Of a stretch of DNA of 64,000 nt, positions 1 through 12,970 are shown one piece after another. The translations under genes and the position numbers were made by a program. The notes below the pieces were generated by a model. The model was not told the origin of the DNA, searched no databases, and was given only the letters and a program-made list of their open reading frames with translations. Within the stretch, counting starts at the first letter, position 1, and each line of letters starts with the position of its first letter. Where the stretch lies: NCBI RefSeq assembly GCF_001640805.2, contig NC_066838.1:9102066-9166065 (forward strand), in the 5' to 3' direction. This stretch comes from Lates calcarifer (Eukaryota > Chordata > Actinopteri > Centropomidae).

Positions 1-1565
1 AAGGATCCAAACAGAGAGTTGAGACAGACCAATCCGAGTGCAGGTTAAGTGGCCAGACAGGAAAGCCGGTTTGTGGGTTTAGTGGCATGGTGCTGGAACA
101 CGAATGGTTCCCATCCAGGTCTGGTACAACCAACACAGCTTTGTCTTGTCGCCATCAGGTGGAAGTCTGCCAGTTTTCTGAGCGAGTGTCTGTAATCCAG
201 AGTATTTTAGGTCCACAGCTCAGCAGCAGGGGGCGGTGCAAATAAGGTTCTGCACGGCCGTGAGGGCCAGCTCAGGCTTGTTATTTGTTCAAAGTCTCAA
301 AGCATTTAAACAAAGTGGAAGATGCAGTTTTAGTTTAACTCACCTTTGATGCAGATGCTGGTCTGTCTGCTAAAGCTGTCAGTGTGGTGCACTGGTCCTC
401 AGATGTAGTTTTATGGTCATTCTGGTCTCATGTTGGTCAGAATGACTTGATTTCTTAAAGTCTCTCTGGTCTTTCCTGTTTAACTGGTATTGTGCTGTTT
501 AGTTAAGTGTTACAGCATAAGAACATGCATACTTGAATGTTTAACTTTTTTCAGCATTTGTACTTAAAATACACAAGTCGGGCAACACCTTAGTATTCAC
601 CCCAGTGTTGAGTGTGTTGTGGACGCTCACCAGTGTTGTAGGAGGAGCACTTACAGGGTTACGTTCAGGATCATTGAGTGTGCCAACATGACATGTAAAG
701 ATTAAAGTAACTATCAATTAATTACCCAAAACACTTAAAAAACTTTATTTATGATATTGTTTATGAACTAAGCTACTCTCTATGCTCTGACCATTCTTTT
801 CATACTGTCGATACATGGTGATATTTATGGTATATTTGTATTGGTGAACACTGACAAAGGCTTGTTAAATCGATTTTAAAAGCTGTTAGCTTGTGGTGTT
901 TTGCAAGTGGCAGTACAGTTTTTATATTACATTTCCTAGCCAGGCTTACTCCATGGAGGTCCCGCATGCAACATTGCTGATGTTGATTCAGTTTTACAAA
1001 TACCACACTGAGATGTAGGTGACATAATAACCCTGTAACTCTCCAATTTTATTATTTTATTCTCTCTAGACATTGTAATAAGGACAGTTCTACAAATGAT
1101 ACATTGCTTTTTTAAGAGGTTTGTGCTACAGCTACAGTTTTTCTCTAATCTCAGCAGCATCACAAGTCTTCCAAGATGCTCCACAATCGGCATCTTGCTC
1201 TACTGTCATGGTCTCAGTTCAGTCTTTTTCACACCTGCTTCCAGTTCAACTGAGCTTCCTTTTAACAGCTTCTTTATAATTTAACTTTCCATCCCATCAT
1301 GCATCATCCAGCTCGGGATCATTCTGTGTAGAGCCTGGTCTGCTGCACAACTGACCCATCAGCCAGTCAGTTGTATCCACACAGCATCTCGTTTCGTGAA
1401 TGAAGTGTGATGTTTTTTCTATGGGGAACATTTTAAGAACAAGTGGCTGTAAATAGGTTTATATTTATAGTTTGGTTGTGTTACATTCCAAGAATGTGAA
1501 CATGTAACAGGATCTGAATGGTGCACACTGAAATGTTTCAAAATAAAGAGATGTCATTGTTTCAT
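1..1565 (+). other. Probable 3' UTR of an upstream + strand gene
   Basis: No coding exon is visible. The stretch is AT-rich, has stops in all frames, and ends in a canonical AATAAA at 1542-1547 followed by a T/G-rich tract, which is what the end of a + strand transcript entering from the left would look like. The gene is not identifiable from this sequence. In human the neighbours of BPI/LBP include RALGAPB and TGM2, but nothing here proves either. Confidence 0.35.
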
Positions 1566-2149
1566 GAACATGGTGGTACTGATGTGTTCTGTAAAATGAC
1601 ATGACTTCCACTTTAACAGTTTGAGATCTACAACAACAGACAGTTTAACTGGTAATATTTGTCTGTGGAATTTTTTTCTACTGAGGGTATGTACATGGGT
1701 TTATACTGAGGGATGTGTCAGAAACCAAACAAATGTTATATGTGCAATGCCACTATATTGTGTCTTAAGTAGAAATACAGTTAAATCAAGATGATAGTAT
1801 TCCTGTGATTGTTTTGAAGTTCAACTGCATTTGAATTTAAGGCCACATGAAGTGATACTCTTGAGACCAGAAACTACTCCACAGTTCCTGAGATTGTTTT
1901 TGTATATTTTTTAAACGTGGAGCCCCCTAGTGGCTGTATAAAGAATGGTACAGCTGCTCCAAGCTGGCTTTGTCTAGTTTTTGTTCAAAAGCCTAAAACA
2001 GGAGAAGAAATCTTAAAAACATTGATTTCATGATATACATGATTCTGAAATGGTTAATTTTGATGAAAGTTAGATTTCAAGCCCTTTAATCAAGTCTGAA
2101 CAATTGTTTTTGTAAATGAGACAGTCTGAGTCTGAAAACATAAAAATAT

Positions 2150-2159
2150 TTTATTTATT
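2150..2159 (-). terminator. Candidate poly(A) signals of the BPI-like gene
   Basis: Two overlapping AATAAA hexamers read on the minus strand, about 310 bp beyond the stop codon of the BPI-like gene. Position and orientation suit its 3' end. The cleavage site cannot be fixed from sequence. Confidence 0.45.
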
Positions 2160-2466
2160 ATTATGTAGGAGGAAATCAGATTTTAAGCTGTGTATATATA
2201 CACTTAAAAGCAGTTCTGAAGTTGAAGTGCAGGTTTAATCAGTGCTGATTTGACATGAGGGTTGAAAATGTGTGAATTATGAGTTAATTTTGTACCGTGT
2301 ACCTTTTCCAGTCTTGGACCCAGATTGGGGTAATTTTACTTTTGAAACACACTGGTGCTTTCACCATGTGTGTGTCAGATACTACTTTTAAGAATTTGAG
2401 CTGAGTTGAAGAGCACTCATGTTTGATGTACCAGAGTTACACAGGCCTGTGTGTCTGTTTGTTTTG

Positions 2467-3289
2467 TCAGTCGAATCCTCCGTCTGTTAGCAGTACCTGA
2501 GCATCTGAAGCGAGGGCTATAAATCCCTGTTAGGAACAAAGACAATGGTCAAAGACTCTTTCTACTCTTGGTTAAAGTTTGCTCCAAAGGTCTTTATCTT
2601 CTTAACTAATACTGACCTGCTCCACCTTCAGAACTGAGTTCACCAGCTGTGCCCATTTCATTCTGGGTAAAACAATACCTTCGCTCAGCTGATCTGAAAC
2701 AGAAAAGTGAAAGTCAACACAAGGACAATGTACAGTTCACAGTGCACATCACTTTTTCATTTAGCTATCCCCCAATATGTTGGGTCAGCGCAGTGTTTTA
2801 TGGTCACATTCTGAAGGACAAGATGCTTTGTATCTTTCCGTGTTACTGTAGTTTCCTATGATGATGATCAAAGATGGTATCACAGTTTGGTAAGCAGGAT
2901 ACAGTGGAGTGAAGAGGAAGCTTGAAATGAAAGATGAGTTTTAGTAGAGCACTGACTGGTTGGACTGGAGTAACAAACATAAAGTGAGACATGAACACAA
3001 AAATGAATAAAAATATAACTAAGACTCACTGTTCAGTTTTACCAAAGCAATTTTCACTCCCATCTTCACAAGGCTTTCCAACGCATCAATCTGCAAAGAG
3101 GAACATGTGATTGTTTACAGTCACTGTCTGGTTCTCCTCAGATTGTGCACACAAACAGAAAATGGGATGTAGCTGTTGTCATGTGTCATGTACCTTAACA
3201 GTTCCCACTTCACTTCCTGCCAGCGTCAGTGTTAAACTATTTGAAAGAAAACAGCATCATTTCTTTAAGTCTGAGTTTGTGAACTCAGG

Positions 3290-3330
<41 letters not shown>

Positions 3331-6300
3331 TTAAAATGTGGTGATGCTCACTTGTCCATTGAAATTGAAGCTTTCACTCTTCCACCAGCGATCCACACTT
3401 TACTGCTGAATTCTGAGTCCTGAAAGAAAAGAAAATAGCTTAAACACTTGTATGTATGAATTCTGGGTTATATCTATAGGCCAGAGAGGAGAAGTTACTC
3501 ACAACATTGAGTTTGAACAGTGGGGTCTGGGTACCATTTCTCTGAATGGCGAAGGCCTTGACGGCACCCTGGAAGCTCAGTTTAACAGCATCAGGCTGGA
3601 AGGAAAACACTGGAACCTCTCTGGCGTAAACCTGCAGATTCATCATCAGCCCTGGAAACATCTTGGGAAGCTGCAGAGAGACAGAAACGCTGATGGTAAA
3701 TGTTTAATTACTGATTATTTTGGTGACTTCATCAACAGTGGAGAGGGGCGGGGAAAAAGGTGGACTCTGTGATGCATGGTAAATACATAAATGTATCACA
3801 ATACTCAAATCAACAGAACTCACAAAGGTTGTAGTCTAATTCAAATCAATTGTAAGAAAATTGGAATCTTTATTGGTATACTGGAACGTCTGATAATTCA
3901 AAACCTTGTGTTTTATTCTCTGTTGAAATGATTTACTTTGAGATTCTTTATCAGGAAGTTTAATACAGATAGATAGTGTATGCTATGTATTTCAACTATC
4001 CATGTAGCCATATTGTTACATCTGAATCAGAGTTGTTTGTTATAGTACTTAGCTGAACGCCTTTGTGAGTGTGGGGCAGCTTTCATCCAGTGATACTGTG
4101 TAGTCAAATAAGTTAATTTATCAGCTGACAGAAAGTTAATCTAAAACTTTTGTTAATGGATAAATTGTCTGAATGATTTATTAGGTAGAAACTTCAAACA
4201 TTAATTGGTTTAACTTGACTAGACACAGGGCTCTGTGTCTCTTGGGACACAGGCTACACAGTTACACACTGCCTGCCTGTGGGACTCTGCTGCTTATTGG
4301 TTAAACCTGTTTTGTACTGATTGTGAATATGTTATGAATATGATTGCAGCAACAAAAAACTAAATATTTCAAGAGAAGAGCAGTGTGTACACCAGGAAAA
4401 CAAAATGGCAAGTTTCTACTTCAGTTGTTTGTGTATTGGATGGAGCTAGTTACAGTATTTTTGTATTACAATAGACGACAGACCAAGCTACAGTTATATT
4501 ATATATATATATTTAAAGTAAAAATGTTCCTCTTTTCACTCACTCCACTCAGCCTGGGTTATTCTACTGCATTATGCTGAAGTTGACCAACTTTTTCAAA
4601 GTAAAGCTAATGTTGAAATATCAAAAACATAACAAATAAAAGTCCATAGAGGTGTTCAAACTTAGGCTACAAACATGTAAAGTTTTATATTGTATCTATC
4701 GTATCTGTCTTTCTCTCTTTTCATTCATGGTTGTCAACATTGAAAAGAGAAGATGGAACATGATTTATTGTCAAGAAACAGCAGGAATAAACGAACAAGG
4801 TCAGGTTATAAAGTGTCCTGGATGTCCTAAGCACCACAATTAATTATATGTATGAATTCATACTCTAGACTGCAGTTGCTGTTTCATGTGATATGAATGT
4901 TTTAACTACCAGTCTGTATTCTCTATATTCTCATTTGAAGTGGTTATACAAAAGTGATAAGATATTAGAATTAAAATTATCCCTCAGGTTCACCCACTGA
5001 CTTCTATTTAGAAATCCACAACACATCAGGAGAAAATAGTTGAAAGAGTCTATTTTATGTTGTTAAAGTTATTCTATTCTGCTGTGGATGTGACTTAAAA
5101 GTCAATGTACTAGTATGTTGATTTATAGCTGTATTATATTGTGTATTTGTCTATGCTAGTGGATATAAATTGACAAGTCACTGCTAAGCAAGACTAAACA
5201 TCTGATAATGTTTTTCTATATATTCATAAGAAAATGTGAAGACTTATAGGTGCAAATCAAATTTGAATCCATCAGTGTTTTGTTTTTTGTTTCTACAATC
5301 ATATTCATAACATGTTTAAGATAAATAAAAGCAGGTGTAAATGATCCACATCCAAAAAGCAGCAGAATAGATATGCTCCTCTTATTTCATTGTCCACCAG
5401 CAAATCCTCACATTTGAAGAGTAAAAACCAACAACACAGGTCAGAGGACACCAGGTCAGAGAGCAACAGGTCCAGAGATTGACCTCCATATTTTAGAGAA
5501 GACTCAATGAGGTAAGATGTTCAACTATGGAAGATGAATTATCTGTCTGTTATTATACTGTATGTTTATTCATTATATAAATGTCACATGTTCATCTGTT
5601 GAATAATAAAATAAAAATGAACTTCCTGACTCAACAAAACACATTATCTCCAGGATGTTGAATGAGAACTGACAGAGTCAAAGCCGGCACACATGTCTAT
5701 TTATAGTAGTTAGTTGTTCTTGAAATAACATTTGGTTTAGAGAGAAAGGGATGTATAGAAACAGAGCCAGCAGTAGTCAATTTGTTGTAGATATAAAGTG
5801 GTTTCCAGAGTTTGAACACCTTTTACTTTGAACACTAAGAGTAACTTTTAAAATTTGTTTTGGAACTAAATATCAACTTTTTCTCTATCATCTTTTCCTG
5901 TTTAGGGATAACAGTACCACCATGGTAAGGATCTTCTCTGCAGTCAAGTGTAGGACTAAGAAGTATTATCTTAGATGTCAGCATTTTTTAAATTAATCCC
6001 TGAGGACTACAGTGATTATATCAGCAATATACCGTGCTGTCATTGATGAGGACCTGATTTTTTAATGTAACCCCCACTTCTTCAATAAATGTCATTTTTC
6101 TGTCATTGTCTAAAAATGTAATGGCCTTGTTGAGAAACGCAAATAGTAAAGAAGTAAATATAGAGCATATTTCAGAGGGAAATATATTTAACTGTTGATT
6201 GGTGTGTATTGATTACACTTAATATGCCACGATTGGTCACTTCATATACTTTTCATCAATCACAAATTATACTTGTGAGTTTCAATTGATCATTACATTA

Positions 6301-9300
6301 ATCTTCATGTATCCTCTTAGACTTCATCTAAAAAAGAAAGCGAGAAAAATGTGGCTTCACCACTTGAAGTTGCAGTTTTCCTCATTGTAATGGCAGCACT
6401 TCTCTTCTTTCTAGTCTTTTTTCTAGAGGTACTACATTTTCCTAATTATTTCTCAAACATATCAGTGCTAAACAGTTAGAAATATTTGCTAATTGGGGAA
6501 ATTATTTTCTTTTTCAAAGAGGGTGGTGACTCAAAAAGTCAATGTTGTGATGCCGAGCTCTTCAGGAGAAGAGAAGAGCACAGTGGAAATATATAAACTT
6601 CTGAATCAGCTCCTTGATCAGCAAAAACAAGACAATACAGAAAGTTCTGAATTCTTTATATATGCCATATCATCCATATGGTCTGTATTCAAGGTTTCTA
6701 ATGCTTTTTGTTTATTTTGTGTTGTGCACCATTATGAATTAATTATCAGCTGAGTCCATTTTCCTGACTTCAGTTCAAAAAGGTCCAACATCTGTGTAAA
6801 ATGTTTCTGTTCCCATGCCATGACTGATTATATGTGCTAACATCATTAACATAGAGCTGCCTTCTGATTTCCTACAGACCAAAGCTTTGTCTACCTGATT
6901 GTTTGAGACTGTTTCTTTATGCTGTCATTTGGAACAGCATAAAGCACACAAGAACAGAGGACTAGCACTGAAGACATTCAACATGACACCTTTAAAGAGA
7001 CACTTCCTTTTCTAACTGACCCCAGATTAACACAAAGGTACTTTTGAACTTGAGCCTTGATTTCAGTTCCTCATTAAGTCTGGATGCACATTTCTCATTT
7101 GAGCTCTATAATATAAGAATATGATCTAGTAACAGTAAATACTGTTTTAGGCCATTAGGGAGTGGAAACTCAGAGAGACCAAAACAATGAGCTAAATGTG
7201 GCTGGAAGCTGAGTTGGGTGTTCTTACTGGCTTTGGCATTACAGCTTTTTACAACTTACAACTTTTTCACATGCATGGACATTGAATTTTGATATGATAA
7301 ATATAATGATGTTCTAATTAATAGTTACATTTAAAAAAATACAATAAGCCCTGCATTTTTGATTTTACTTACCTATTCATGATGGAAGCCACATTTTGAG
7401 TTAATAAGACATCTGACTATGTCCCCTCTTTTATGTACTTGACATAATTTGTGAATCACATGTTGTGGCAGCAGGATTGTTTCAAAAAGAATCATTTTCT
7501 GTCTTTTGCTCTGGGTATCTCAGCAGTCATGGAAACATTTAAAAAAGAACTTCCAAGGGACCTGTGCTGAGTCTGACCCAGATAATATTCAACACAATGG
7601 AGTTTAAAGCTTAACACTGATACAGTGTGAATTACTATGCAGCTCTGTTCTTACCAGGCATTTTTAGGCAAGAGCTACTTTTCAGGGCTGTTTTGTCTTG
7701 ACCTTTGACCTTGACTTTTAATCAAGTGTATGGATAGCTAGACATTAGATCTGTGACACTAAGTGTATGCAAACATAAAGCCATTCATATACTGAGTTGA
7801 GAAAAGTCTTCAGTGTAGCCAAATGTTACTGTAATACAGATAAATGTACCTCAGGAACGAAGGGCCCCATTAAGCTGGTATTTAGGTGCACAGGTGAGCC
7901 TGGAGGAATCTGTGACAGTGAAAAAACACATCTTAGCCACAGACATTTTTTCTCTGCTTTTGTCCTGTATACATCCATTTACCCTTTCAGGTCTACTTAC
8001 CATACTGTCATTGATGACGGCCTGAAAAACTCCAGCTGAGTAGAGCGCATATGAGGCAGAGTTCAGAGTGAATTCAGACAGGCCCACCGACAACATGTAG
8101 CCTTGCTGGTCAGGCATGGTGAAAGGCTGGGCCTCAAATGGAGGCTCCACATGAGTTTTGGTATTGTAGAATTCTCCCTTTAAATAAAGAGTTGCAAATG
8201 AGCAGTTGCAGCTATTGATCACATTTTTGTTGTTGTTACTCCTTTTCACATGCACAAGCCCTCATGATAAGGTATGAGTCCTTGAGTATATTTGGCGTAT
8301 ATCTAAAGATATGTGATTGAATGCATATACTTTTTTCAAAGAAGTGAAAGAACAGCTTGGAAATGATGTGGCTTAAGTTAGGAGTTTTCCATAATATGCA
8401 AAAACTGCAAAACTATGTGTGTATCCTTACCTTGAAACCCAGATGTAGACTTGAAACATTAACGTCAGGTGAGCCAGTGAGAGGGAAGTCAAAAGTAAGA
8501 ACTCGATCCAAATCTAAGGAAACTGAAAAGAACAGAAACCATTTGTAGATGTATTTATTATCAATACATAAAGTTAAATTCCTGCCTGTTATTTTACTAC
8601 ATAACTCCTATCAGTGTTTATATTCTTTTTTGTAAATGGGGCCCTTATGAAAATGTAGTCTGCTGCAATACCATTTGTGGCCTGTAGGTATTGCTCCAAG
8701 TTTTCAATGATTTTCTTCACATTACTGCAAATCTGAGGAGAGAACAACAAGGTAAATGTCCTGCAATGTTCACCACTGAAAATGTTAATTATATCTTTCA
8801 CCTGAGCCTTATCAGATGATCACACAGGAAAGACCATGCCTCCACTGATACACATGATAAGGTAAAGAAACACTCACGTTCATTTGTATTTCGCTGCTGA
8901 TACGGTCCTTGAAATACTTCACAAATGGCTTGAAGATCCAACTATTGACAAATGAAAATGCTGGGTTTATTCCTCGACATCAGCATCATCCCCCTGTCTC
9001 TCTCTCTCTCTCTGTTTTACTGTACCTGGCTCCACCGTGGAATTGTACATCCACACCTCCAACCTGAGCATCACATTTGACACTGGTGACAGACAGATGC
9101 CCGTTAGTATCATTCCCCAGCTCCACCACTGAGGCCACATCCACGCTGAATACAGCCATGTCGAATGATCCTCCATCATGTCTGAAAATACAAACAAGTC
9201 AGTCACACAGCACCAAAGCCACAGAAACCCTCTGCAATGTGTGTGTATTTGTGCCTTCACATAAAATCAGCTCACAAACTGTACCCGAGTGACTTGTCCA

Positions 9301-11042
9301 AGTTAAAGTTTATCTTTTCTTTATTGACAATTATTCCTGATTATAAATCAGTAATATATTCAGTTACTTCTCTTTCACACTTCCCCTTCCTTATATACAT
9401 ATTTACACTACATTCAAAAAATGGTAATTTATCATTACAGGCACATCAACTTACTAATAATTCTAGGCACTTGAGTTGTAAGAAAATAATACATGTAAAT
9501 CTGGAGTTAGAAAAGTTACAAGTTAGATAATATAACCATGTCACTTTATTCCTTAATGCTCCGTAATGTTGTTATGCATGTTAAAACAACTCAGTGGTGT
9601 GCAGACTGCAGATCTCTGCCTAGGCCCAACAATACCCACAGTTAGCTGTTACTTTCACTTTCAACATTTGTTTTTACACAGATATCCAAAGAGGCCTGGG
9701 GAAAGAACAGGAAGTCACCAAAATCATTGTTTATTCCTTCTGTCATGTAAATATGCCTTATAAATTTTGTGCTAGACAACCCAATCATTTTTAAGATTAA
9801 GTGTATATTGCTGGTGTGTGCCATGAACAGATTAGCTGACTAACTTTTCTGAAACCATTTGCATTTGATTCAGGATTGTATGGTCTGATCTGGTTTTAAC
9901 AATATTCACCTACAGTGTAATGTTTGATATCTTGTATATCTTCTTGAATTTTACAGCAAAATAAAGATAAATTAAGTTTAAAGAGCAAGTGAATTTAAGT
10001 GAATAGGAGATTTTGCATAGCTGTAAGACCACAGGACTAGCACTAAAGACATTCAACATGACACCTTTAAAGAGACACTTCCTTTTCTAACTGACCCCAA
10101 ATTAACACAAAGGTACCTTTGAACTTGAGCCTTGATTTCAGTTCCTCATTAAGTCTGGATGCACATTTCTCTGTTGATTTCTATAATAAAGAGTATGATC
10201 TAGACCTGCTCTGTATGTACAGTGCCTCAAGATAATGTCTGTTGTGACTTGGAGCCATATAAATAAAAACTGACTTGACTTGAAATGATCAAGGAGTTTA
10301 CATGTAAGGCAGAGGTTAGGGAAAACTCACATTATGCCGCAGTGTGTCGTCCACCCCCCCGTTAGTGCAATATTCAGGCCTGATATGGACGTCTTGATTC
10401 CTTTGGCATCAGGGTAGAACTGAACAGACGGCTCTGGAAGGTCACACTGTTTCACTCTGGTGCTAGAGCACATGAAGAGAGCAAAGATAGGTGTTAAAGG
10501 ACAGGGTGACACAGATCTGAATCAAGTAAAATAATCAGTATCAGTTCTTGAAATTCAATAATCGCAGCCTGTTCCTTTTAAGGAGTAAACTGTGTAAAGA
10601 GGTCATTTTAAACTGGGATGTGAACTGATTTTTAAAAGAATGTCAAATGAAATCCTACCCTGTTAGTGTGTAGTGTATGAAGCCTAAGACATCACCAGTG
10701 ATGTCAGGGAAAGTGACACGCTCCAATTTCTCCTGAATCCAGTCTGTGCCTGCATGTTTTCCTGCGATAAACAGTATGCATAAAGTTTTAATTGATGAAT
10801 GAAACACATCTCAACAGTGAGATTTTGCACCATTACTCTATGAAAAGACTTGTGCAGCTCCAAAGCAATTTAACTATTTATTTATTAACTATTATTCTGT
10901 GCTGAGATAAACATGAGTGAATCATATCTCACTTTGCCTTACCGTACTGAAGTCCTTTGTCGTTGAGAGTGACTTGTATTGCAGGGTTTTTTCCACAGAC
11001 ACAAGGGAGAAGCATGAGCACCACTATCACAGATTGTAGCAT
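2467..11042 (-). CDS. bpi: BPI/LBP-family lipopolysaccharide-binding protein
   Basis: Secreted antibacterial protein of the bactericidal/permeability-increasing (BPI) and LPS-binding (LBP) family. Fifteen coding exons in transcript order: 11042-10943, 10761-10659, 10462-10331, 9181-9026, 8941-8878, 8732-8672, 8513-8431, 8177-8001, 7909-7850, 3670-3503, 3419-3352, 3236-3194, 3090-3030, 2693-2617, 2526-2467. All junctions are GT-AG and the phases close to 470 residues, the family's usual length. The start is the second in-frame ATG because it opens a hydrophobic signal peptide (MLQSVIVVLMLLPCVCG). The two family cysteines that form the N-domain disulfide are present, C148 (SVKCDAQ) and C187 (QICSNV), 39 residues apart. 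The 64/61-bp and 43/61/77-bp exon runs match BPI gene architecture. The C-terminus ends GFIALASDAQ plus a short tail. Intron 9 is 4.2 kb and holds an antisense gene. Fish proteins of this group cannot be split cleanly into BPI and LBP, so the symbol is tentative; the family call is firm. Confidence 0.93.
3293..3329. repeat. (TG)n microsatellite
   Basis: A pure TG tract of about 18 units in the 115-bp intron between BPI exons 11 and 12, just upstream of the exon 12 acceptor region as read on the minus strand. Confidence 0.95.
5321..5511 (+). promoter_or_regulatory. Putative TATA box and 5' UTR exon of the nested gene
   Basis: An ATAAATAAAAG element at 5321-5331 resembles a TATA box. About 180 bp downstream a G-rich non-coding exon ends at GAG|GTAAGA (5511/5512). 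The matching acceptor is TTTAG|GGATAAC at 5905/5906. Transcription start would be near 5355. The exon's 5' boundary is inferred. Confidence 0.4.
5906..6898 (+). CDS. Unrecognised single-pass membrane microprotein, nested in BPI intron 9
   Basis: Small spliced gene on the strand opposite to BPI. A non-coding leader ends at a clean donor (5511/5512, GTAAGA). Exon 5906-5924 carries a perfect Kozak ACCACC before ATG, and its donor GTAAGG follows the ATG directly. Exon 6321-6428 encodes a Lys/Glu-rich start (MTSSKKESEKN) and a strongly hydrophobic helix of about 21 residues (LEVAVFLIVMAALLFFLVFF). Exon 6520 onward encodes a polar tail (RVVTQKVNVVMPSS, then a Gln/Asp-rich LLNQLLDQQKQDN stretch). 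The tail either runs unspliced to TGA at 6751-6753 (114 aa) or splices from 6693 to a strong acceptor at 6878 and stops at 6896-6898 (101 aa, ending TKALST). Frame is kept across every junction. I do not recognise the family. It has no cleavable signal peptide and probably sits type II or III in a membrane. The last donor (GTTTCT) is weak. Confidence 0.6.
6959..7129 (+). repeat. Dispersed 170-bp repeat, copy A
   Basis: Starts GGACTAGCAC and ends near ATGATCTAG. It is nearly identical over its first 135 bp to 10034-10203. It lies just past both candidate stop codons of the nested gene, so it may form part of that gene's 3' UTR. Confidence 0.85.
10034..10285 (+). mobile_element. Copy B of the 170-bp repeat plus retroposon-type tail
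   Basis: Positions 10034-10203 repeat copy A. The sequence then runs into a tail (about 10204-10285) containing ATATAAATAAAAACTGA followed by GACTTGACTTG. That arrangement (GTGACTTGG, then ATATAAATAAA, then a short tandem TTGA-type end) is familiar as the 3' tail of non-LTR retroposons dispersed in teleost genomes. It sits in BPI intron 3. Only the 3' portion appears to be present. Confidence 0.55.
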
Positions 11043-11162
11043 CTTGCCAGGTCCCCAGTGGTGCAAGCAGCAGCTACTAAATGAAACAAATGAGTATGAC
11101 TGTAGCAACAAAACTCAAAGAACTACTGAGACATTTATTCACTGTAACCCTGTGTAGTGATG

Positions 11163-11171
11163 TTATATAGA
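11163..11171 (-). promoter_or_regulatory. Candidate TATA box of the BPI-like gene
   Basis: TCTATATAA read on the minus strand, about 125 bp upstream of the chosen start codon. This would place transcription start near 11135 and give a 5' UTR of roughly 90 nt with no intron needed. Confidence 0.4.
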
Positions 11172-12785
11172 ATACCTGAATAACTGCAGAATGATGATGT
11201 ATTTGCCAAGATGAAAATGGCTCCTGACGTTTGTTCTACATGAGAACAAATGTCTTCTCTGCTTCTCTGCTGTTGATTTATATAGTGCAGCTTTTGCTTC
11301 CTGTATCGCTGAGAAGTGAAACTCACTGACATCTGACAATGGCCTGGGATAGACTGCTACTGTTGGTTTGTGTGTTGGTATGAGGAACAGGAACAATAAT
11401 TAGATTCTGCTTTGTCTCTTAACCAAGTGGTTGGTAGAGCTTAAGTGTGTAACCCCCCCCCAAAAAAACCTCACTACAATCATCAACAAAATCAGATAGG
11501 AACTTCAGTGTTCATAGAAATATTCATATACAGATGTACTGAAAGTGTAGCAGCCATGAGTGTTTTCATAGGTAAACTGATTTAGGTCCATTTTATCAGG
11601 AGCACGCATTTTTAACAACATCCTCTTTCTGAGAATAAAGGCAGGACATGGTTGACTAGCTTGTAAAAAGAAGTGAAACTTCCTGCTCTGCTCTCACTTT
11701 TACATTTTGACTTGTTTTAAGTAAGGAGCAATCAATGTCACAATGTCAATCAAGACACAGCTATGGCCTCAAAAAGTCTACTGTAATCCACGTCCTGTTA
11801 CTTTTTCTGGATTCACAGGTGTACTGGCTTGGATGAACCATTTCAATCACACAAATAGTGCCATCTTTTTACACAGTCTTTTACAAGCTGTTCTGGAGGC
11901 CTCTGCACCCTGTCAAAATTTGGCTGGCCACTATTTGTCACACAAATCTGTGGCTGCAAATCATGCTCACATTGCTGTTTTAAGACAGGGGGGAAGCTTA
12001 ATTAACCAACAGAAGAGGAAGTTTAACATGGCCCCCAACAGAAGAAATGAAAGAGAAAGTCAAATCAGTAAGACTTTTGGGCAAGGACACATTAGAATCA
12101 CCAGCCATAAAATATTAGATTTATTTATCTCTTAATTCAACAAATACTCTTTGTCTCACACACCATGATTAGTTCCATTAAATCACAATTAACAAGTTCA
12201 ATAGGAAGAGAATAGTATCAGACAGACATTTTTTTCATACAACACAATTAGGACCCACTTGCTTGCACTTTGAATTCACTTCATCCAGAATGACACTTGA
12301 AACACCAAGAAAACAAACGAGCCAACAGGACTACTATAGGCATAAGATGGAAAATAAAACACAGAACGAAAAACAAACTGAAAATCAAAATAATTCTGTT
12401 TAAACAACTACACATAAGTTATTCATGGTTAATTATAATCCACAGAGCACCATCTGATCTGAAGGGTGCCTTGTTCTTATATTTTCTCTGGAGTGGGGTT
12501 AATGATTATATCTAGCAGCTCAAAAACCAATAATAACATATTCACCCCATGGTTTTTCACATATTTCATTTCCCAGCTATAAACACGAACACACTCACAG
12601 TTAGACCCATGGCGGACATTTTCACTGGATCTTTGACAACTTTGCATGAAGACTGATACCTGGACAGGCTTGTTAATGCCCGCATATTTAATCACCCCCT
12701 TTCATGCGGAGGTCACGCTCTTCTGTCCAGTTAATAAAACATGTTTTCTGGAATGAGTAGACTACTTTACACTATGATTGTAGAG
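11172..12785. other. Intergenic: BPI promoter side to slc32a1 3' end
   Basis: Open frames here are short, lack splice-site support and show no recognisable protein. The BPI-proximal part is probably 5' flank. No repeat of note was seen. Confidence 0.5.
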
Positions 12786-12791
12786 TTTATT
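12786..12791 (-). terminator. Candidate poly(A) signal of slc32a1
   Basis: AATAAA on the minus strand 180 bp beyond the slc32a1 stop codon. A short 3' UTR is implied if it is used. Further signals may lie downstream. Confidence 0.45.
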
Positions 12792-12970
12792 ATTGCACAT
12801 TATCACGAAGGCAAAATAAAAAGATGTACATTTCACACAAATAATCCTCCTCACGAGCTTCTATGTCAAGAGGTCAACATGATGTTTTTGATAAGGTCTG
12901 CGTCATGACAACCTGCCGGAGTGCAGCATTTTGGGACATCACCGTTCAGTAAAGGTCATCTCTGAAGCTC

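Noticed and set aside
10929..11111. Upstream in-frame ATG of the BPI-like gene at 11111
   Set aside because: It would place 23 residues ahead of an excellent signal peptide; the second ATG at 11042 gives the expected start.
11743..12135. 130-codon + strand frame between bpi and slc32a1
   Set aside because: No family resemblance, no conserved start context and no splice partners; plausible by chance at this AT content.
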